A DNA stretch of 64,000 nucleotides from Acidobacteriota bacterium (GTDB taxonomy: Bacteria; Acidobacteriota; Polarisedimenticolia; JACPZX01). The stretch spans positions 1 through 64,000 of the forward strand of contig JACPZX010000098.1 of NCBI GenBank assembly GCA_016195325.1. The letters run 5' to 3'. Under the pieces are notes generated by a model. The model ran no database searches. It was not told the DNA's origin and saw only the letters and a list, made by a program, of their open reading frames with translations. Within the stretch, counting starts at the first letter, position 1. Every line of letters starts with the position of its first letter. This document shows positions 45,287-51,882 of the stretch, piece by piece. A program made the translations under genes and the position numbers.

Positions 45287-45804
45287 CAGGCGCGAGCCCG
45301 CCGCGCCCGGCGCTCGGGGCGCACGTGGGCGGTGAAGCGGACCGTGAGGCGCTGCGCCGCGGCCGCCCCGCGCGCGGCGACGAACACGGTGTCGTCGCCC
45401 GCGATCGTCCCCGCGACCTCGTCGAGCCCCGCGGCGTCGATGGCGCGAGCGACGGGCTGGGCGACGGCCGGCGGCGTGCGGATGACGACGATGGGGCCCG
45501 CCGCCTCCACCGACGCGACGTAGTCACGGAGCGCCTGGTTCAGCCTCTCCTCCCGCGTCTCGGGGGCCCGGAGCGCGGCCCTCGTCGCGGTGAGGGAGGG
45601 GATGTCGTCGGGGACGACGTAGCCGGCCGGAGTCTTCGCGAGCCCCAGCTCCCGCACGTCGCGCGACAGCGTCGGCTGCGTGACCTGGAACCCCAGGGCT
45701 TTCAGACCGCGGAGGAGGTCGTCCTGGGAGCGGATCTCGGTCTCGCGGACGAGCTTCTGGATCGCCTCCCGCCGCGGCGCCGCACCCGATGCATCTTTAT
45801 TCAT
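45286..45804 (-). CDS. argR: Arginine repressor ArgR
   Basis: A 172-residue ArgR/AhrC-type regulator. Residues 15-65 form the winged helix (SQDDLLRGLKALGFQVTQPT, LSRDVRELGLAKT); the C-terminal part (LDEVAGTIAGDDTVFVAARG) is the arginine-binding oligomerisation domain. It heads the arg operon. Its start codon lies within one of two A/T-rich repeats that resemble ARG boxes, so it should repress its own operon. Confidence 0.93.
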   Translation of the reverse strand: MNKDASGAAPRREAIQKLVRETEIRSQDDLLRGLKALGFQVTQPTLSRDVRELGLAKTPAGYVVPDDIPSLTATRAALRAPETREERLNQALRDYVASVEAAGPIVVIRTPPAVAQPVARAIDAAGLDEVAGTIAGDDTVFVAARGAAAAQRLTVRFTAHVRPERRARRARA

Positions 45805-45840
45805 GCGCGCAAGTATTTATGCGCGCGGGGGCCGTGTCAA
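45798..45840 (-). promoter_or_regulatory. arg operon promoter with two ARG-box-like repeats
   Basis: On the minus strand TTGACA (45840-45835) and AATACT (45817-45812) are 17 bp apart. On the plus strand TATTCATGCGCGC (45798-45810) and TATTTATGCGCGC (45814-45826) form a direct repeat with one mismatch and a 3-bp gap; read on the other strand they give TGAATA and TAAATA, like ARG-box halves. They cover the -10 and the start codon. Transcription would begin near 45805, one base before the ATG. Confidence 0.6.
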
Positions 45841-45907
45841 GAGGGAATTGCGTGGGCGCGATACCCGTGATCGCCGCAGCGGTTGAGTGAAGTCGAGAAG
45901 AGCGCGA

Positions 45908-46177
45908 TCAGTCGGCGCGAGGTTCCGTCTTGATGATCGATTCGAGGACGACACGCTCCGAGTCGAACGAGTAGAGAATCAGCAGCGGTGAGGATTCCCA
46001 GTCGAGTGTGGCGATGGCCCACACGCCCAAGTGCTTCGTGGGGATTCCGCGCTCCGGAGTTCGTGCCAGAATCCACTTGACTCCATCGAGAATCTCATCG
46101 AGCCTCTGGACATCGGCGATATCCTGCGCTTGAGTCGCGAACTTGCCGCCTTCAACGACAACCCTGAGCCTATCCAC
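45908..46177 (-). CDS. Small protein paired with Panacea antitoxin, candidate toxin
   Basis: An 89-residue protein with a GTG start, overlapping the Panacea gene by 8 nt. An N-terminal helical part (DIADVQRLDEILDGVKWILA) is followed by predicted strands (VWAIATLDWESSPLLILYSF, ERVVLESIIKTE), an outline reminiscent of RelE/ParE-like toxins, but no catalytic motif can be named. By position it would be the toxin of a Panacea-type pair. The local base composition is clearly less GC-rich than the arg operon next to it. Confidence 0.55.
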   Translation of the reverse strand: MDRLRVVVEGGKFATQAQDIADVQRLDEILDGVKWILARTPERGIPTKHLGVWAIATLDWESSPLLILYSFDSERVVLESIIKTEPRAD

Positions 46178-46724
46178 GACATTCCGGTTCGATGGTCATC
46201 GCGTAAGCATTCTCCGCATCTGTCAGCGGGCGCGCGACGACGAACACCGTCGAGTAAGGAATTGTTTCGCCGTCACGGGCCGCCTTCCATCCGAGAAACC
46301 CATGCGACGCATCACTGATGTCGGTGGCGCTGACACCCCGCCAGCGATCGATGACGGCGTCGATCAGGGCTATCTCCTTGCCGGTGAATGCGGACAAGTC
46401 TGGTTCGCGGAGAGCGATCAACCGATGCTGCTTGTAGGCGCCCACCATTGACTCCTGAATAGCTGCGGATCTCTCGACTTGAACCATCCGCTCTCGAATC
46501 GGCATCAGGGGTCTGGGAGCGGGGCCCTGGGCGAGTTTCTGATACTCGACTCCCGAGACAGGTTTCCCGTACTTTGCGTACGCGGTGAAATCTGAGATCC
46601 AGAGAAGCTTGTTCAGCTTGATCGCTCCAAACGTCGGATCGCCCTCGCACTTTTTCGCGATGTAGAGCATCAGCTCCGCGAACTTGGCTTCATCTGGCAC
46701 GAATCGGTTGGCTGTCTCGGTCAC
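46170..46724 (-). CDS. Panacea-domain (DUF4065/SocA-like) antitoxin
   Basis: A 184-residue protein with the Panacea signature: FAELMLYIAKKCEGDP, then IKLNKLLWISDFTAYAKYGK and VSGVEYQKLAQGPAP. This domain is known as a promiscuous antitoxin (SocA and PanA) that neutralises unrelated toxins encoded beside it. The GTG start follows AAGGAGG at six bases. Lower GC than neighbours suggests recent acquisition. The downstream overlapping gene is the partner candidate. Confidence 0.85.
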   Translation of the reverse strand: MTETANRFVPDEAKFAELMLYIAKKCEGDPTFGAIKLNKLLWISDFTAYAKYGKPVSGVEYQKLAQGPAPRPLMPIRERMVQVERSAAIQESMVGAYKQHRLIALREPDLSAFTGKEIALIDAVIDRWRGVSATDISDASHGFLGWKAARDGETIPYSTVFVVARPLTDAENAYAMTIEPECRG

Positions 46725-46908
46725 GACGCTCCTCCTTTCTCCGCGGGCGCATGGAGCATCCCGTCGTTTCGCTTTTCGTTCGCCTCCCCCGAATATACAC
46801 CCTCGCCACTCGAGCTACCACCGGCCGAAGAGGCTCCTCATCCTACGGCGAGAGAATCTAACCAGCAACAACTCGTTGTCGACCCAAAGGACGACGCCCG
46901 GAAGGCAT

Positions 46909-47670
46909 TCAGCGATTCAGGGACGACGCGTCCATCGGTCGGACGAACGCGGCGTCGGGGACGCCGTTCAGCTCGATCGCGTCGAAGTCGAAGCGGAAGG
47001 TGTCGTCCCCCTGGCGGATGACCGCGCGCTTGAAGAGTCGCAGCGGGCCGACTTTCTCCCAGCGCCCGAAGACGACGGTGATCGACTCCGCGCCCCGGCC
47101 GGTGTGGTTCGTGAGGCGCACTCCGCGGGGGAGGCCGCTCGCCGCGTCGTAGAAGATCTCGACGGGCGCGCCGAGCGCGTCGTGGAGCGTCACGATCCTC
47201 GCGGCGTGTCCCTCGAAGTCACCGGCGCTCGCCGCCGCCGGCCCCGTGAAGCGGCTCTCGGGGGCCAGGGCGATCATGTGGAACTCGTGCCCCTGAAGGG
47301 CGCTCCGGCCCGCGGCGTCGAGCGCGGTGCAGGGCGTGCCGGGAGCCGAGCACTCCCAAGCATCCTTTCCATCGTAGCCGCCCGCGTCGTGTCCGCCGTC
47401 CTCGTGGATCTGATCGAAGAGGAACCGGCCGTCCCGCGCCGAGGCGACGCGCATCGTCCACTTGCGGCCCGTCGGGCCGACGCAGGAGGCGGTGGCGTCG
47501 ATCGTGGAGATCGCCGCGACCGCCGTCTCGCCTCCCATCGCCAGGGCGGCGGCCTGAAAGATGGACGCAGGGGTCGGAGCCGTGGGCGGTTGCGGCTCGA
47601 CCGGGGCGGGGTCGGCGGCGTGCGCCCAGGCCGCGAAAACGAGCAGAACTGGGATCAACCAAGCACGCAT
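46909..47670 (-). CDS. Secreted protein of unknown function
   Basis: A 253-residue protein with a signal peptide (MRAWLIPVLLVFAAWAHAA). The body (ALAMGGETAVAAISTIDATA near the start, then beta-rich sequence such as RLFKRAVIRQGDDTFRFDFD) resembles the LolA/LolB-like outer-membrane-lipoprotein-sorting fold often annotated in proteins of this kind, but I cannot confirm it. It lies 26 bp after the D-aminoacylase-like gene and may be in its operon. Between it and the Panacea gene is a 184-bp gap with a TATATT box (46792-46797, minus strand). Confidence 0.65.
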   Translation of the reverse strand: MRAWLIPVLLVFAAWAHAADPAPVEPQPPTAPTPASIFQAAALAMGGETAVAAISTIDATASCVGPTGRKWTMRVASARDGRFLFDQIHEDGGHDAGGYDGKDAWECSAPGTPCTALDAAGRSALQGHEFHMIALAPESRFTGPAAASAGDFEGHAARIVTLHDALGAPVEIFYDAASGLPRGVRLTNHTGRGAESITVVFGRWEKVGPLRLFKRAVIRQGDDTFRFDFDAIELNGVPDAAFVRPMDASSLNR

Positions 47671-47696
47671 CTCGAGGTCTCTTGTGCTCCCTGACC

Positions 47697-49391
47697 CTAC
47701 TTCCTCCCCGTCCACCCCGGTCCCCGGAGCGCCTTCCCCGGACGCTCGGCGGTGATCTTCCCGCCGTCCACGACGAGCTTTCCGTTGATCGCCACGTACG
47801 GGATCCCGACGCTGTAGTGGAGCGGGTCCTCATACGTCGAGCGATCGCGGATCGTGTCGGGGTTGAAGGCCACGAGGTCCGCCGCCATCCCCGGCCGGAC
47901 GACGCCGCGATCCGCGAGCCCCATCCGTGACGCCGGCAGCGACGTCATCTTCCGGACCGCCTCCTCCATCGAGAGGAGCTTCTCGTCGCGCACGTAGCGG
48001 CCGAGGATGCGGGCCGTCGACCCCCAGGCGCGGGGGTGCGACTTCTCCTGCGAGAAGATCCCGTCCTCGGCGACGGCGGGGGAGTCGGTGCCGAGCGAGA
48101 CGAGCGGGCTCTTCAGCGCCGTGCGGACGTCGTCCTCGTTCATGATGAAGATGATGTTCGAGGTGTTCGCCCGATCGGCCGAGACGATGTCCATCAGCGC
48201 GTCCATCGGGTCCTTCCCGTCGGCGCGCGCGATCTCGTCGAGGCGCCGGCCCTCGTGCTTCTTCAAGTCCGGATTGAGGACGCTGGCGATCAGGATCCCC
48301 GCCGGGCCGCCGCAGCACAGGTACTGGTTCGTCCACGACGGATCGTCCTTCGCCATGTCGGCCTTCACGCGCGCGCGGACGGCCGGGTCCTTCAGCCTCT
48401 CGATCAGCTTGTCGCGCCCGCCGTCCCTCACCCACAGAGGAAGGTTCGCGTCGAGGCCGTTCTGCCCGGCGGTCCACGGGTACTGGTCGGCCGAGACGTC
48501 GAGCCCTTCGGCGCGCGCCTGGCTGATGCGCTTCAGCACGCCGGGCATCCGCCCCCAGTTCTTCGCGCAGGCGGTCTTCAGGTGGTAGATCTGCGCCGGG
48601 ATCTTCGCCTCGCGCGCGATCCGGAAGATCTCGTCGAGGCTCGTGTCGATCGCGTCGGACTCGCTGCGCTGGTGCGTGATGTAAGTCCCGCCGTAGCGGG
48701 CGGCCACCTTTGCGAGGGCGATGATCTCATCGGTCGAGGCGAAGCGGTCGGGGACGTACTGGAGCGAGGTCGAGAGGCCGAAGGCCCCCTCCTCCATCGC
48801 CTGCGCGACGGCCGCCTGCATCGCCTCGATCTCCTTCGACGTCGCCGGACGGTCGTCCTCGCCGACGACGAGGTTGCGGACGCCCCCCTCGCCGACGAAG
48901 GTGCCGAGGTTGATCGCGGGGTGGGCCAGCTCGAGGGCCTTCAGGTAGCCGTCGATCGTCGTCCACGTCGGCTTCACGCCGTAGCGCTCGTAGACTTCCT
49001 TGCTCTCCTCGACGATGCGCGCGTTGATGGGAGCGATCGACTGCCCCTCCCCGGTGATCTCGGTCGTGATTCCCTGCGTGATCTTGCTGGCGGCGCGGTT
49101 GTCGACGAGGACGTTGTACTCGCTCTGCCCGAGCATGTCGATGAACCCCGGCGTGATGACGAGCCCCGTCGCGTCGACGCGCCGCGTCGCCCGCGCCTTC
49201 GAGAGATCTCCGATGGCCGCGATCCGATCGCCCGTCACGGCGACGTCGGCGACGAACCACGGCGCGCCGGTGCCGTCCACGACGCGGCCCCCGTCGAAGA
49301 TCAGGTCGTAAGCCGGACCCGCGGCCGGCGCGGCCCCCGCGAGGAGCGCCGCCGCCGCGAGCAGGAGGGCGCCGGGGACGAGGCTCCTCAC
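47697..49391 (-). CDS. Secreted amidohydrolase, D-aminoacylase-like, with altered metal site
   Basis: A 564-residue amidohydrolase with a signal peptide (VRSLVPGALLLAAAALLAGA). YDLIFDGGRVVDGTGAPWF, TYITHQRSESDAID, AQIYHLKTACAKNWG and SLGTDSPAVAEDG align it with N-acyl-D-amino-acid deacylases. The usual HxH after GFID is replaced by MLGQSEYN, and the cysteine in the next conserved loop is absent, although two His residues and the Asp are kept. It may use one metal differently or act on other substrates. The GTG start overlaps the VOC gene stop. Confidence 0.8.
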   Translation of the reverse strand: MRSLVPGALLLAAAALLAGAAPAAGPAYDLIFDGGRVVDGTGAPWFVADVAVTGDRIAAIGDLSKARATRRVDATGLVITPGFIDMLGQSEYNVLVDNRAASKITQGITTEITGEGQSIAPINARIVEESKEVYERYGVKPTWTTIDGYLKALELAHPAINLGTFVGEGGVRNLVVGEDDRPATSKEIEAMQAAVAQAMEEGAFGLSTSLQYVPDRFASTDEIIALAKVAARYGGTYITHQRSESDAIDTSLDEIFRIAREAKIPAQIYHLKTACAKNWGRMPGVLKRISQARAEGLDVSADQYPWTAGQNGLDANLPLWVRDGGRDKLIERLKDPAVRARVKADMAKDDPSWTNQYLCCGGPAGILIASVLNPDLKKHEGRRLDEIARADGKDPMDALMDIVSADRANTSNIIFIMNEDDVRTALKSPLVSLGTDSPAVAEDGIFSQEKSHPRAWGSTARILGRYVRDEKLLSMEEAVRKMTSLPASRMGLADRGVVRPGMAADLVAFNPDTIRDRSTYEDPLHYSVGIPYVAINGKLVVDGGKITAERPGKALRGPGWTGRK

Positions 49392-49771
49392 TTCCGCACC
49401 TCGCTCATCAGGCCGATGTGGTTGCCGTCGGGATCCTGGAAGAGGACGAGCCACAGATCGTGGTCGGACATCCGGGCGAGGAAGTGCGGCTCGCCGGTGA
49501 AGGGGGCGCCGCGGCCCTTGAGATGCGCGTACGCCGCCTGGATGTCGTCGACCTTGAAGTAGACGACCGACCCCGTGCTCTTGTGCTCGGGTTTGCCCGG
49601 AAGTCCGAGAAGGAGTCGGATGCCGCCGCAGTCGAAGAAGGCCATATTCGGGACCTCGAAGAGGAACTTCATCTCGAGCACGTCGCGGTAGAAAGCGATC
49701 GATCGCTTCACGTCCGAGACGACCAGGGCGACCTGGACGATCCGGGAGAAATCGGTGGGCGAGGGCGTCAT
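49388..49771 (-). CDS. VOC-family (glyoxalase-like) protein
   Basis: A 127-residue protein with the paired beta-alpha-beta-beta-beta modules of vicinal-oxygen-chelate proteins: VQVALVVSDVKRSIAFYRDV and GSVVYFKVDDIQAAYAHL, ending LVLFQDPDGNHIGLMSEV. Members bind or open small molecules through a metal site; the substrate is unknown. It overlaps both the ABC ATPase gene and the amidohydrolase gene by 4 nt. Confidence 0.88.
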   Translation of the reverse strand: MTPSPTDFSRIVQVALVVSDVKRSIAFYRDVLEMKFLFEVPNMAFFDCGGIRLLLGLPGKPEHKSTGSVVYFKVDDIQAAYAHLKGRGAPFTGEPHFLARMSDHDLWLVLFQDPDGNHIGLMSEVRK

Positions 49772-50475
49772 GGGTTCCTCCGGTGAGTGGACGAGTCGAC
49801 GAGGCGGCCGTCCTCGAGGTGGAGCCGGCGCCCGGCGCGCGCGGCCAGATCCTCGCTGTGCGTCACGACGAGGATCGTCAGGTGCTCGCGGGCGTTCAGC
49901 TCGGCGAAGAGATCGAAGATCGACGCGGCGTTTCGCGGGTCGAGGTTGCCCGTCGGCTCGTCGGCGAGGAGGAGCGACGGCTCCCTCACGAGCGCGCGCG
50001 CGATGGCCGCTCGCTGCGCCTCGCCGCCGCTCAGCTCGCGCGGGTGGAAGCGCGCCCGGTGCGACAGGCCGACGCGCTCGAGGAGCTCCGCCGCGCGCTT
50101 CGCGCCGACCGGCCGGGACTCCTCCCGCCCGAACATCAGCGGGAGGCGCACGTTCGCCTCCACCGTGAGCGACGGGATCAGGCTGAACTCCTGGAAGACG
50201 AAGCCGACGACGCGGCGCCTCAGCCCCGTCAGGGCGCTCTCCTTGAGGCTCTCGACCGCCGTCCCCGCGATCCGGAGGCTCCCCGCCGTCGGGTGATCGA
50301 TGCAGCCAAGAAGGTTGAGGAGCGTCGTCTTCCCGGACCCCGACTCGCCGGTGACGGCCACCATCTCGCCGCGCCTCACGATCATGTCGAGGCCGCGGAG
50401 CGCCTCGATCCGCTCCGCCGCGCGCACGTACGTCTTCGTGACGCCGCGCGCCTCGACGATCGGCGCGTCGCTCAC
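49768..50475 (-). CDS. ABC transporter ATPase, MacB/LolD type
   Basis: A 235-residue ATPase: Walker A GESGSGKTT, Q-loop FVFQEFSLIPSL, signature LSGGEAQR, Walker B LLLADEPTGNL and switch histidine VVTHSEDL. These spell the LolD/MacB/FtsE subgroup that powers FtsX-like permeases. The GTG start overlaps the permease stop. It energises mechanotransmission in export or lipoprotein handling. Confidence 0.94.
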   Translation of the reverse strand: MSDAPIVEARGVTKTYVRAAERIEALRGLDMIVRRGEMVAVTGESGSGKTTLLNLLGCIDHPTAGSLRIAGTAVESLKESALTGLRRRVVGFVFQEFSLIPSLTVEANVRLPLMFGREESRPVGAKRAAELLERVGLSHRARFHPRELSGGEAQRAAIARALVREPSLLLADEPTGNLDPRNAASIFDLFAELNAREHLTILVVTHSEDLAARAGRRLHLEDGRLVDSSTHRRNP

Positions 50476-51659
50476 AGCGTCCCCCGCATCGATCGGATGG
50501 GCCGCAGAAGAGAGGCCTTCATCGCCGGGTAGAATCCGGCGAGGAGGCCGATGGCGAGGGCGCCGGCAAGGCCCGCGCCGACGATCGGCGCCGTGAGGGT
50601 GACGATGTGCCCGGGCGGCGCGTACGGGATCACCGATCGCACCGCCTCCTCCGTGAAGCGGCCCAGGGCCAGCGTGAGCGCGACCCCGGCGACGCCGCCT
50701 GCGAGGCAGATGAGGGCCGACTCGATCCAGACGATGGCGAAGACGTTGGCCGGCGAGGCGCCGAGCACCTTCATCACGCCGATCTCGAAAGAGCGCTCGA
50801 GGACCGACATCATCGTCGAGTTGAAGACGCCGAGGGAGGCGACCAGGATCGCGACGAAGGCGGCGGCGGTGATGAAGACGCGCGCCGACCCGACGAGATC
50901 GAGGATCGTCCCGCGCACCTGCGCCAGCGTGATCACCTGCACCGACGGGATCTCGAAGGCCCGCTCGATGAAGGCGTCCATCCTCTCGATGCGCGCGAGC
51001 TTCACCGCGATGCCCGTGAGCTTCCCCTGCCGGTCGAAGGCCTCCTGCGCGAAGCCGAGGGGGAGGAAGACGAGGCCGTCGTCCTGCGTCCCGCTCTTGT
51101 CGAAGACGCCGACGACCTTCACCGTCTGCCCCTTCGTCCCGGCCGCGAGCGTGGCGCCGAGGTCGAGCCTCAGGTACTCGGCGACGTTGTAGCCGAGGAC
51201 CGCCTCGGCCTCCTCCCCTCCCGCGAAGAAGCGGCCGCGCTGGAGAGTCATCCACGGCTTCAGCTTCAGATACGCGTCGTCGACGCCGAGGTAGACCTGG
51301 AACTTCGAACCCGTCGCGGCCGGCGTCCCCTGCATGAACATCCGCGAGATGGCGCCGACGTCGGGATCTTTCCTCAGCTCGTCGAAGACGCGCTCGTCGA
51401 CGTACATCGGGATGTTGCCTCCCTTCATCACGAGCGTCGCCGCCTCGTACGGGCACCCCTTCGCCGTGACGAGGACCTCGTACCCCATCCGTTCCACGGT
51501 GCGATCGAGAGATTGACGATAGCCGCCGTAGAAGGCCGAGATCGTCAGGAAGACGGCGACCGAGACGGCGATGCCGGTGATCGTGAGGCCGGTGCGAAGG
51601 GGCGAGCGGGCGAGGTTGCGGAGCGCGAGGGTCAGGTAGGACAGCGATGTTCGAAGCAC
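50472..51659 (-). CDS. FtsX/MacB-like ABC permease
   Basis: A 395-residue permease with an N-terminal helix (GLTITGIAVSVAVFLTISAF), a periplasmic MacB-core domain and three C-terminal helices (FITAAAFVAILVASLGVFNS, ESALICLAGGVAGVALTLAL, AGALAIGLLAGFYPA). SFEIGVMKVLGASPANVF is the FtsX coupling motif. It is the partner of the ATPase downstream. The GTG start has AGGA at six bases. No periplasmic adaptor gene is adjacent. Confidence 0.9.
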   Translation of the reverse strand: MLRTSLSYLTLALRNLARSPLRTGLTITGIAVSVAVFLTISAFYGGYRQSLDRTVERMGYEVLVTAKGCPYEAATLVMKGGNIPMYVDERVFDELRKDPDVGAISRMFMQGTPAATGSKFQVYLGVDDAYLKLKPWMTLQRGRFFAGGEEAEAVLGYNVAEYLRLDLGATLAAGTKGQTVKVVGVFDKSGTQDDGLVFLPLGFAQEAFDRQGKLTGIAVKLARIERMDAFIERAFEIPSVQVITLAQVRGTILDLVGSARVFITAAAFVAILVASLGVFNSTMMSVLERSFEIGVMKVLGASPANVFAIVWIESALICLAGGVAGVALTLALGRFTEEAVRSVIPYAPPGHIVTLTAPIVGAGLAGALAIGLLAGFYPAMKASLLRPIRSMRGTL

Positions 51660-51671
51660 GCGGGGATCCTA

Positions 51672-51839
51672 CCAAAGTGACCGCGAGATTGTGGGATTCT
51701 TCGGGAGCCGGGCGGGATAACCCCTGTCATAGAGTCACTTACGCCGGGTACCGGCACTCACCGTTCTGACTGAACCCGAAAATCGGGACCGCCCCGTCGG
51801 GGGCTTCGCGGAATTCCAACAATCTCGCGCTCACCTTGG
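51672..51839. repeat. 168-bp element bounded by 28-bp imperfect inverted repeats
   Basis: The left arm (51672-51699) and the reverse complement of the right arm (51811-51839) share CCAA, GTGA and CGCGAGATTGT in order, with about four differences. The interior holds smaller palindromes (GCCGGGTACCGGC and CCCGAAAATCGGG). It fills the gap between two divergent genes. It could be a small non-autonomous transposon (MITE-like) or a symmetrical regulatory region; no target duplication is clear. Confidence 0.5.
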
Positions 51840-51882
51840 GGGATGGCTTGCGGGCAGGGCGACCCGCCCGTACGATGCCGCG

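Noticed and set aside
46725-46908. Possible tRNA in the gap upstream of the Panacea gene
   Set aside because: A short stretch looks like a D-arm on the minus strand, but there is no T-arm (GTTCRA) or acceptor pairing.
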